Below are positions 1 through 5,401 of a DNA stretch of 5,852 bases, in pieces. Each line of letters begins with the position of its first letter. Within the stretch, counting starts at the first letter, position 1. The stretch comes from CAZHRJ01 sp964534765 (GTDB lineage: Bacteria > Lindowbacteria > 2-12-FULL-62-27), in contig CAZHRJ010000170.1 of assembly GCA_964534765.1 (NCBI GenBank), forward strand, positions 1-5,852, given 5' to 3'. Both the position numbers and the translations under genes were made by a program. The notes under the pieces are model-generated. The model saw nothing but the letters and a program-made list of their open reading frames with translations, did not search any database and had not been told where the DNA came from.

Positions 1-307
1 CGCGATCTTCCAGAAACGCCCTGCTCTCACCCGCCGCGCGCGCCCGCGCTGCCGCATTTTCCCGGCCCTGGCCGATGCTCGCAAGGCCGCCTCTGCCGGG
101 GCTCAGCCACAGGTTCTGCTGCGGCTTGTTCGAAGCAGGCTGGCCTCCGCTCATTTGGATGTTCACTATGTGGCGATTGTTGATTCGGACGATTTTTCAC
201 CCGCGCCCGCGCGGCTTCGGCCGGGGGGCCGGTATCGGTTACTGGCGGCGGTGACCGCCGGAGGCGTTCATTTGATCGACAATGTTTCTATCTCGCGCCG
301 GAGGTGA
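1..307 (+). CDS. panC: Pantoate--beta-alanine ligase, C-terminal part, frameshifted in this sequence
   Basis: This is the 3' end of a PanC gene; the start lies outside the window. PanC joins pantoate and beta-alanine using ATP in the cytoplasm, the last step of pantothenate (vitamin B5, CoA precursor) synthesis. Reading from position 3 gives RSSRNALLSPAARARAAAFSR, which contains the family's SSRN motif and the segment that follows it. From about position 65 the homology continues one frame over (codons starting at 65, 68 and so on) as ALADARKAASAGAQ, then HYVAIVDSDDF, and ends near the conserved LIDN (HLIDNVSISRRR, stop at 305-307). The two halves join at TTTTCCCGGCCCTGG, where one G appears to be missing compared with an intact frame. 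Left unshifted, the first frame would stop at 252-254. This is either a sequencing or assembly error in a G/C run or a true inactivating deletion. The family call is firm; whether the gene works is open. Its stop lies 5 bp from the convergent neighbour's stop. Confidence 0.87.
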   Translation, partial: AIFQKRPALTRRARPRCRIFPALADARKAASAGAQPQVLLRLVRSRLASAHLDVHYVAIVDSDDFSPAPARLRPGGRYRLLAAVTAGGVHLIDNVSISRRR

Positions 308-312
308 CGCGA

Positions 313-1221
313 TTATTTCAACCGGAGGTCGTCCGACGTGTTGATCTGGCCGTCCGGCCCCGACGATGAGAGTTGGTAATCCTCTCCCGATCCTGCCACA
401 ATGTAATTGAACGGATTTCCCCACGGATCCCGGACCCCGTCAATGGCTTCTTCCAGCCGATCCGGATAGCGTCCGTTGGACGCGCGGAACATCTCCAATC
501 CGGATTGGATGGACTTGACGTCCACCGCCGCGACTGTCTTACGGACTGATGCTAACATAACGTTGAAATTCATCCGGTCAAGATGCTGGAAAATCCGCCG
601 CTCCGATTCGATCAGGGCCTCCACATCCGTCACCGGCGCCGTCAACGTCGCCACAGCCTTTTGCCCGGCCGTAATGCTCCGCTCCCCGCCGGCGGCGCCC
701 TTGAGCCACACGTCTCCATGGTTTACTCCCACAGTCATTCCCGCCGCCTCCTGCTTCACAAAAAAGGCCGTGCCGCGCGCGCCGCAAACACCGCTCGGCG
801 TTTTGACCCGGAAGGTGACTGGGTTTGCATGGGAGCCGGACTTGAATTGAGTCAAAAGCGTTCCCGTTTTCAACTCAAATTCTATCTCTCTTTCGGATGA
901 TTTGCCCCTGCTCGCCACGACCGCCGATGATCCCTCAAGCAGTCGCACCGCCCGTTCCGCGTCTATACCGATGTCAACCGGACCCTTCACCGCGCGGACC
1001 GTCGACCCGGAGGCAAACCCATCCCCCGGTTTGGCGGAAATCACGCCGTCGGAACCGCCGATCTCGGCGCTCTGGTCAACAAAGTTCAGGATAAAATCTG
1101 GATTCGCCGCGCCACCCGTTTTTCCGCAACCGGCGCAGATCAGGCCAATCATCACGACGATCATCAACACGAACACACTTCGGCTTGCCATCATCCTGAT
1201 TATCGGTTGATACGGACTCAT
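313..1221 (-). CDS. FecR-domain probable lipoprotein with a GspG-like pseudopilin C-terminal domain
   Basis: A 302-aa exported protein. Residues 12-31 form a hydrophobic signal segment ending in CAGC, so Cys32 is the likely lipidated residue; Cys at -3 instead of Leu/Val makes the lipobox non-canonical. Residues about 55-190 look like a FecR domain (PF04773 type): a beta-rich stretch with the hallmark TPSGVCGARGTAFFV at 141-155, then GVNHGDVWL and ITAGQKA. After a helical linker, residues about 231-302 resemble the C-terminal domain of type II secretion major pseudopilin GspG (PF08334 type): NGRYP at 249-253, DPWGNPF at 265-271, and SSGPDGQINTSDDL at 286-299, which corresponds to the GspG calcium-binding loop. 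The pilin prepilin-peptidase motif and N-terminal helix are absent, so it is unlikely to polymerise as a normal pseudopilin. It starts 7 bp after the upstream gene's stop and is probably translationally coupled. Met10 or Met11, just after an AGG, are alternative starts that give a more typical short signal peptide. The role is unknown; a periplasmic or surface scaffold is inferred. Confidence 0.85.
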   Translation of the reverse strand: MSPYQPIIRMMASRSVFVLMIVVMIGLICAGCGKTGGAANPDFILNFVDQSAEIGGSDGVISAKPGDGFASGSTVRAVKGPVDIGIDAERAVRLLEGSSAVVASRGKSSEREIEFELKTGTLLTQFKSGSHANPVTFRVKTPSGVCGARGTAFFVKQEAAGMTVGVNHGDVWLKGAAGGERSITAGQKAVATLTAPVTDVEALIESERRIFQHLDRMNFNVMLASVRKTVAAVDVKSIQSGLEMFRASNGRYPDRLEEAIDGVRDPWGNPFNYIVAGSGEDYQLSSSGPDGQINTSDDLRLK

Positions 1222-1228
1222 CTGTCAA

Positions 1229-2002
1229 TCACTCGCGTCGACCCTGCGGCCCGGGCGTGTCGGCCGATATCTCATCCGGGGATTCAACACCCGCCAGATC
1301 CCTCAATGCCCGCCTGGCAAATTTTTCCGGCGGCTGAAAATCGGATTCGGCCGGCTTGACGCGGTCGATCCGCGTGGCCTTCAGAACATCCCGGCCAAAT
1401 GGGTAGTATTGGATGTCCCGGAGCGGAACTCCGCGGACTTGGCGGAAGATCGTCGAAAACTCGGGATAGTCCTCAGCCGGCGCGAATTGCTGAAATGCCC
1501 GTTCAAGCCCATCCATCGCCTGCATGAAGTCAAACCCCAGCTTGATCTCCTGGGTCGTCCAGATCTCCCGGATCAGCGTCGAATCCTCCAGAATGCTGTA
1601 TCGCTCCGTCCCATGCTTCAGAATGACCTCCCCGGCCGTATCGACCTGAATGGTCAGAACGCTGCGGTTATCCTCTCCATCCGCTAATTCAGAATCTTCC
1701 TCATCCGATGGAAATGGAATTTCCGCGTAGGACTGCTGCGCCGCGTCGAGAACATAGATCGTGTTTTTCTTCAAATCGGCGATCAGGTCGAAGCCCTCCG
1801 CATCGCCTCCGACGGTTCGAAGACGGCCCTCGTCGATCAGCATGACGTTCTTCTGCCGGCTGACGATCTGCTCGGTTTCGTCCTCCACCGAATAGGATAT
1901 GGCCTCATAGGTCAGCCGATAAGCCGCGTCAGCCGGTTGGACGGACAGGACAGCAGTGAGGAACCCCGCGCAGCACAGACCAACATCTCCGCAATTCACC
2001 AT
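1229..2002 (-). CDS. Exported protein resembling DUF4412/LolA-like families
   Basis: A 257-aa protein of unknown function. Residues 7-21 are hydrophobic and ADA|AY (cleavage after Ala26) is a good signal peptidase I site, so it is probably periplasmic or outer-membrane associated. The n-region (MVNCGDVG) lacks the usual Lys/Arg, and no better in-frame start is visible upstream. The mature part has the order seen in DUF4412-type proteins: an early strand (YRLTYEAISYSV), a strand pair with GRLRTV at 59-64, then IADLKKNTIYVLDAAQQSYAEIPF (residues 74-97, 'the value is stored, the protein reports it' pattern typical of these families), and late GVPLRDIQYYPFG at 191-203 followed by TRIDRVKPAESDFQPPEKF. 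An acidic insert (PSDEEDSELADGED) lies at 98-111. The last 20 residues are polar and probably disordered. It sits 41 bp after the glycosyltransferase and 7 bp before the FecR/GspG-like gene, which suggests an envelope role. The family assignment comes from pattern recognition and is moderate. Confidence 0.82.
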   Translation of the reverse strand: MVNCGDVGLCCAGFLTAVLSVQPADAAYRLTYEAISYSVEDETEQIVSRQKNVMLIDEGRLRTVGGDAEGFDLIADLKKNTIYVLDAAQQSYAEIPFPSDEEDSELADGEDNRSVLTIQVDTAGEVILKHGTERYSILEDSTLIREIWTTQEIKLGFDFMQAMDGLERAFQQFAPAEDYPEFSTIFRQVRGVPLRDIQYYPFGRDVLKATRIDRVKPAESDFQPPEKFARRALRDLAGVESPDEISADTPGPQGRRE

Positions 2003-2043
2003 CTCAGATTCATTTCGAGGGTTGGATTTGTCAAGGATATGCT

Positions 2044-3351
2044 TCAGGGAAAGTCGGTGGAGAGAACGGCGTCGAAGATGCGGCGCTTTTCCTGCAGGGT
2101 CGATTCCATGGAGTGCCTCTGAAACGCCAGGTCCCTGCCCTGCCGGCCCATCTCACTGAGCCGATCCTCCGGCAGAGACAAAAGGTCCGAAAGAGCAGCC
2201 GCCGCCGACTCCGCGTCCGGCTTCACCAGCCGGCCGGTCACACCGTCCCGGACCAGCTCATGGTGCCATTCGATGTCGTACGATACGACCGGCCGGCCGC
2301 TGGCCGCCGCCTCGATCAGCGAATAGCCTCCCTTCATCACCAGCGCGATACTCGCTCGCTTCCAGAGATCCAGCACCACATCATGGGGAAGCTCACCGGG
2401 CCACTTCAGCCGGCCGCCCAAACCCATCCGATCCGTTTCCTCTCTTAGGCGTTCCAGGTCCCAGCCGGGACCGACTGCCACAAAGATCGCAGCCGGATGA
2501 GACTCGGTCACAGTCCGGACGATAGGGGGCAGATGGTGGAAGTAATTGTCGGCGGCAATCCGGCCCACCGACACGATCAAGGGTCCGCCGGCCGCCAAAC
2601 CGAGTTCCTCGCGGCTGCGCTGTGGACCCGATCGGTACGGTGCCAGATCCACTCCGTGCGGGATCACCCGTATCCGGCCGGCCGGCACGCCCATTCGTTT
2701 GGGCCACTCGCCGATCGATTCCCGGATCGGCAAAACCGCTTTCGCCCGGCGGTAGACAAACCCCGCCAGCCAATAAACGGATGGGAGCCCGCCCGGAATC
2801 TTCGGCGCGTGGCGCGCGTCGGTCCGAAACAGATGTTCGTAATCCGTGTGAATCGAAATCACAAACGGCGCGCCGCTGATCCGGGACGCGGCCCAGGCCA
2901 TCAATCCGTGTAAAAACGGATCCCGACCGCGGATCACGCTCGCGCCGCACCGCTTCGCCCGCCAAGCGACTTCCAATATCAACAGAACCATTCCCGTCGC
3001 ATAGAGAAACCCCATAGGCGGTCGTCGGTCGGCAATTTCGTATTCAGTGCCGGTCCCGGCCTCCCGGAGTCGAATGGTCTGCCGCTGTCGGGGCATCGGA
3101 TAATGATAGCGCAGGACTCGGCGAAAATACCCGCCCATCCCGTCTTCATAAAAAATCGCGGCGAACCGGTCCCCATACTTTTCTTTTGCCACGTCGATGC
3201 TCGTCCCCGGCGCGATCGATACCAGGGATCTGTCATCGGATTCCGGCCGGCGGCCGGGCCACAGCCAAACAAGGATGCCGCCAAATAGTCCCATTACCGC
3301 GCCCACGACGATATCGAAAGGGAGAGCCGCCCGCCTCATGAACCAATTCAT
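2044..3351 (-). CDS. Membrane-anchored GT4-type glycosyltransferase
   Basis: A 435-aa GT-B fold glycosyltransferase, expected to move a sugar from a nucleotide-sugar donor to an envelope glycan or lipid acceptor; donor and acceptor cannot be told from sequence. An N-terminal transmembrane segment spans about residues 11-31 and a second hydrophobic stretch lies at 113-128. The N-terminal half includes VIRGRDPFLHGLMAWAASR and SIHTDYEHLF (139-175). The C-terminal GT4 half shows VIPHGVDL (229-236), IVSVGRI (259-265) and GGYSLIEAAASGRPVVSYD (341-359), then DGVTGRLV. Two commonly conserved positions differ: the Lys after the GR motif appears to be Asn269, and the first acidic residue of the E-x7-E motif is missing (Met339/Lys340), while Glu347 is kept. 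Donor binding may therefore be altered. The start at 3351 has no Shine-Dalgarno but fits a leaderless promoter. It is the first gene of the minus-strand cluster. Confidence 0.88.
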   Translation of the reverse strand: MNWFMRRAALPFDIVVGAVMGLFGGILVWLWPGRRPESDDRSLVSIAPGTSIDVAKEKYGDRFAAIFYEDGMGGYFRRVLRYHYPMPRQRQTIRLREAGTGTEYEIADRRPPMGFLYATGMVLLILEVAWRAKRCGASVIRGRDPFLHGLMAWAASRISGAPFVISIHTDYEHLFRTDARHAPKIPGGLPSVYWLAGFVYRRAKAVLPIRESIGEWPKRMGVPAGRIRVIPHGVDLAPYRSGPQRSREELGLAAGGPLIVSVGRIAADNYFHHLPPIVRTVTESHPAAIFVAVGPGWDLERLREETDRMGLGGRLKWPGELPHDVVLDLWKRASIALVMKGGYSLIEAAASGRPVVSYDIEWHHELVRDGVTGRLVKPDAESAAAALSDLLSLPEDRLSEMGRQGRDLAFQRHSMESTLQEKRRIFDAVLSTDFP

Positions 3352-3386
3352 CCGGCAAGACTAGACGGGCCGTCCGGCAGCGTCAA
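3352..3386 (-). promoter_or_regulatory. Candidate leaderless promoter for the glycosyltransferase cluster
   Basis: On the minus strand a TTGACG -35 box (3381-3386) is followed, after 17 bp, by TAGTCT (3358-3363) and then only 6 bp before the ATG at 3351. The -35 matches the sigma70 consensus at 5 of 6 positions; the -10 matches weakly (3 of 6) but fits the TANNNT form. Transcription would start at or next to the A of the ATG. No ribosome binding site precedes this gene, which agrees with a leaderless mRNA. This is inference from sequence only. Confidence 0.38.
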
Positions 3387-3388
3387 GA

Positions 3389-3418
3389 TGGACAGTTTCA
3401 GAATGCCCGTGCTACCAT
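3389..3418 (+). promoter_or_regulatory. Candidate leaderless promoter for the 430-aa exported protein
   Basis: TGGACA (3389-3394, 5 of 6 to the -35 consensus), an 18 bp spacer and TACCAT (3413-3418, 4 of 6 to the -10 consensus, TANNNT form) lie 7 bp before the ATG at 3426. The predicted transcription start coincides with the start codon, and no Shine-Dalgarno is present. The -35 box is 2 bp from the -35 box of the opposite promoter, so polymerases at the two promoters should compete or share a regulator. Confidence 0.35.
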
Positions 3419-3425
3419 CCGCACC

Positions 3426-4718
3426 ATGCGTGTGCGTGCGATGTCTGTTGCATCCGTTCTCCTCTCTCTGGCTCTTGCTCGGGTCGCGCCGGCGGCCGCG
3501 GCCAGGACTGGAGAGGAATTCGAGGCGGCGCCGACCCTGGCGGCGGTCTATTTTGACAATGTCACGGGCGTTGACCACCTGGCGTGGCTGCCGATGGGAT
3601 TCCTCGATCTGCTGATCAGGGATTTTGAGGCCGCCCAGGTCAAAATCATCGGGCGGGCGACCGTCGACGAGACGATCGAAACCTACAAAGAAGCCAAGGC
3701 CTCGCCGTTCCTCAACAAGATATTCGCGCTGAGGCTTGGCAAAGTCCTTGACGCCTCCCATCTTGTGACCGGACGCTTTGTCAGGCAGGGTTCCGATCTG
3801 GTCGTTGAAATCAAACTCTATGATGTCAAACTGAATAAACAAATCGGTTGGCGGCAGATCCGCGGGCCTTCCGACGACGTGGTCTATCTCCTCAAACAAA
3901 CCGAATTGAAAATCGTCGAACTCATGAAACTCCGCCTTGAAGACCGGCAGCTGATTGATCTCATGCAGATTTCAACCCGCAGTCCCAAGGCCATCGCCTA
4001 TTACGCGATGGGCCTGGAGGCCCTCAAGCGCCAGGACCGGGACATGGCGCGCAGCCACCTGCAACTGTCGCTGGGCGCCGACAAGTATTTCAAGCCGGCC
4101 TTGTCGGCGATTTCGGATCTGGCGTTTGTCCTTTCCGGCAAGGCAATCATGCGGGGCGCCATCGACGACACGCCCGTGATCGGCGCCTCCAGTATCACGT
4201 CGGTTGGCGAACTTATCGAGATCGCCCGCACCAACGCTTTCGATTTCCAGTTGGGCGATCCCCAATCGTCGCCCATCCAGGGTGACACCCTGAACGCTTC
4301 CGTCCGGCTCCCTCTGAAAATTTCTGTCCGGCCCGATTATGTCAACCTCTGGCTCTATGCCATCCGGAAGATCAGCCAGGACAGAATCGATCAGGACACA
4401 CCCCTGAAACTCTCGTTTGAGCGCAATGATCTCTTCGATCAGCCGGTCAGTCTCACCCTCCCTGTCCACGTCGCCCGCGAATGGCTCGACGCCTGGCGAA
4501 GTCTTCGCATGAAACTCACGTTCCAGAGAGAAAACGGGGATATCCTCTTTGAAACGCCCGGCATATCCGTGCTGCCGCTTTATATCGGAAACGCGGAAGG
4601 CCAATTCGAGGGGTTCCCGGGGGTGAACTGGCAAATCCAGACGGCCTACGAGGTCGAGCGAATTCCCAAGGCATTCTTTGAAGAGCCCCTTCAGGTTGGA
4701 CTCGAAATCGACCGATAG
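3426..4718 (+). CDS. Exported CsgG/TolB-N-like protein with TPR-like segment and novel C-terminal half
   Basis: A 430-aa protein whose exact function I do not recognise. Residues 1-26 are a signal peptide (MRVRAMSVASVLLSLALA core, cleavage after APAAAA). Residues about 37-168 have the alpha/beta order of CsgG, FlgO or TolB N-terminal-type domains: LAAVYFDNVTGVDHLAWLPMG (38-58), then VKIIGRATVDETI, LGKVLDASHLVTGRFVRQGS (104-123) and LVVEIKLYDVKLNKQIG, followed by a helix. Such domains are known in periplasmic or outer-membrane assembly proteins and next to tetratricopeptide repeats. Residues about 187-230 (PKAIAYYAMGLEALKRQDRDMARSH and following) look like one TPR unit plus a partial second. 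The C-terminal half (about 250-430) is beta-rich, with LPLKISVRPDYVNLWLYAI and PVSLTLPVHVAREW; I cannot assign it. No Shine-Dalgarno precedes the ATG; Met6 is an alternative start. The gene is divergent from the glycosyltransferase cluster, 74 bp away. Periplasmic location is likely; role in envelope assembly is inferred. Confidence 0.86.
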   Translation: MRVRAMSVASVLLSLALARVAPAAAARTGEEFEAAPTLAAVYFDNVTGVDHLAWLPMGFLDLLIRDFEAAQVKIIGRATVDETIETYKEAKASPFLNKIFALRLGKVLDASHLVTGRFVRQGSDLVVEIKLYDVKLNKQIGWRQIRGPSDDVVYLLKQTELKIVELMKLRLEDRQLIDLMQISTRSPKAIAYYAMGLEALKRQDRDMARSHLQLSLGADKYFKPALSAISDLAFVLSGKAIMRGAIDDTPVIGASSITSVGELIEIARTNAFDFQLGDPQSSPIQGDTLNASVRLPLKISVRPDYVNLWLYAIRKISQDRIDQDTPLKLSFERNDLFDQPVSLTLPVHVAREWLDAWRSLRMKLTFQRENGDILFETPGISVLPLYIGNAEGQFEGFPGVNWQIQTAYEVERIPKAFFEEPLQVGLEIDR

Positions 4719-4727
4719 TGAGTATAG

Positions 4728-4740
4728 CGTCAAATTGACG
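4728..4740. repeat. Perfect 13-bp palindrome overlapping a -35 box
   Basis: CGTCAA-A-TTGACG is a perfect inverted repeat with a 1-base centre. Its right arm is the -35 box of the promoter at 4735-4763. A dyad in this place is typical of a regulator operator, but it may be incidental because TTGACG itself forms half of it. The same CGTCAA hexamer occurs as the minus-strand -35 box at 3381-3386. It is too short and lacks a T-run, so it is not a terminator. Confidence 0.4.
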
Positions 4741-4763
4741 TTCTCATCCGGCCGTTCTATAGT
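4735..4763 (+). promoter_or_regulatory. Sigma70-type promoter for the 188-aa gene and probably miaB
   Basis: TTGACG (4735-4740) and TATAGT (4758-4763) are separated by 17 bp; each matches the consensus at 5 of 6 positions. Transcription would start near 4770, giving a leader of about 33 bases that contains the AGGAGG ribosome binding site. It is the strongest promoter-like sequence I see in the window. It lies just after the stop of the 430-aa gene, so the downstream pair can be expressed separately from that gene. Confidence 0.7.
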
Positions 4764-4787
4764 TCCCCGGCTGAAGAGAAAATGGGC

Positions 4788-4793
4788 AGGAGG
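4788..4793 (+). promoter_or_regulatory. Ribosome binding site AGGAGG that fixes the start at 4803
   Basis: A perfect AGGAGG lies 9 bases before the ATG at 4803. An in-frame ATG at 4782 lies upstream of and includes this element in its coding part, so it is very unlikely to be the real start. This is the only strong Shine-Dalgarno seen before a gene in the window. Confidence 0.8.
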
Positions 4794-4802
4794 TTTTTCG
4801 AT

Positions 4803-5369
4803 ATGAAAAATGAATTCTCGCGCGCCGCCATGATCATCGCTTTCGCGGTAACATTGGCCGTCCCGGCACGCGCTGATCTTTTCGATCAGATTTTTTCGGG
4901 CGTGAACAAGGGAAAGAAAAAGGTCGCCACTCCGACGGAAACGGCAACCAAAAAATTCAAGTTTTCCGTCTATCTGACCACTGAGGATGTCCTCAAGGCG
5001 ATTGAGTACAAGGGCGGATCGACCGCCGGACGGAAATCGACCGGAATCCTCCGGTTTATCAGCAACTTCGAGTCCGATATCGAAGTCAAAACCACCTTCA
5101 TTAAGTTCGTCGATATGGACAACGTCGGTGATCAGCCGCTCCTGGAGGAATACGCATCGGCCAAGTTCGACCGCGTCTACCTGAAAAATCAGGATTATCT
5201 CACCGGCAAGGTCGTCGGATTCGGACCCAAGGAAGTCAGTCTCCAGACCACCTACGGCGACGTCAAGGCTTCCATCCATCAGGTCAGATACATCGTCTTC
5301 CGTAATCCGGCCGCGATTTCCGGTCCCGCAGAATCCGCGCATCCGGCCGGAGCGGTCGACCTGAGGTAG
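4803..5369 (+). CDS. Small exported protein with Sm-like beta motif, function unknown
   Basis: A 188-aa protein. The start at 4803 is preferred over the in-frame ATG at 4782 because AGGAGG sits 9 bases before it and because MKNEFSRAAMIIAFAVTLAV gives a normal signal peptide, with cleavage after PARA (Ala24). A Lys-rich stretch (NKGKKK) and a Thr-rich linker follow. Residues about 122-166 have a strand pattern seen in small Sm-like barrels of exported bacterial proteins: FDRVYLKNQDYLTGKVVGF (122-140), VSLQTTYGDVKASI (145-158) and VRYIVF, i.e. 'x-V-x-L-K-x-x-D-x-L-x-G-x-V' then 'V-x-L-x-T-x-Y-G-x-V'. The region before it (55-105) is beta-rich but unassigned. The tail from about 169 is Ala/Pro/Ser-rich and probably disordered. 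It has its own promoter and is followed 32 bp later by miaB. Periplasmic location is likely; function is unknown. Confidence 0.85.
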   Translation: MKNEFSRAAMIIAFAVTLAVPARADLFDQIFSGVNKGKKKVATPTETATKKFKFSVYLTTEDVLKAIEYKGGSTAGRKSTGILRFISNFESDIEVKTTFIKFVDMDNVGDQPLLEEYASAKFDRVYLKNQDYLTGKVVGFGPKEVSLQTTYGDVKASIHQVRYIVFRNPAAISGPAESAHPAGAVDLR

Positions 5370-5401
5370 GCAGTCTCCATCTCGGAGTCCCGGACGGGTT
5401 C

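Noticed and set aside
308..312. Terminator between the convergent panC and FecR/GspG-like genes
   Set aside because: The gap is 5 bp, and I see no GC-rich hairpin with a T-run on either strand there.
476..850. Plus-strand open frame inside the FecR/GspG-like gene
   Set aside because: It is antisense to a gene with clear FecR and GspG-type motifs, and its translation resembles no protein family.
2006..2034. Possible internal minus-strand promoter before the DUF4412-like gene
   Set aside because: The -35 box TTGACA (2029-2034) is perfect, but the hexamer 17 bp downstream (GAATCT) is a poor -10 and only 3 bp from the ATG. It is too weak to list as a feature.
3348..3899. Minus-strand open frame antisense to the start of the 430-aa gene
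   Set aside because: It would overlap the divergent promoter region and the CsgG/TolB-like coding region, and its product has no signal or domain.
4782..4802. Upstream ATG as start of the 188-aa gene
   Set aside because: The perfect AGGAGG lies inside these seven codons and is correctly spaced for the ATG at 4803.
3972..5342. Open frame of 456 codons on the minus strand, antisense to the 430-aa and 188-aa genes
   Set aside because: The two sense genes are in the same frame, so a GC-rich antisense shadow can run through both and the 84 bp gap. The product has no recognisable domain, while both sense genes have signal peptides, and the 188-aa gene also has a ribosome binding site and promoter.
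5389..5398. Short CCCG-GA-CGGG hairpin just before the miaB start
   Set aside because: A 4-bp stem with a 2-base loop is not sterically reasonable, and such GC repeats are expected by chance here.
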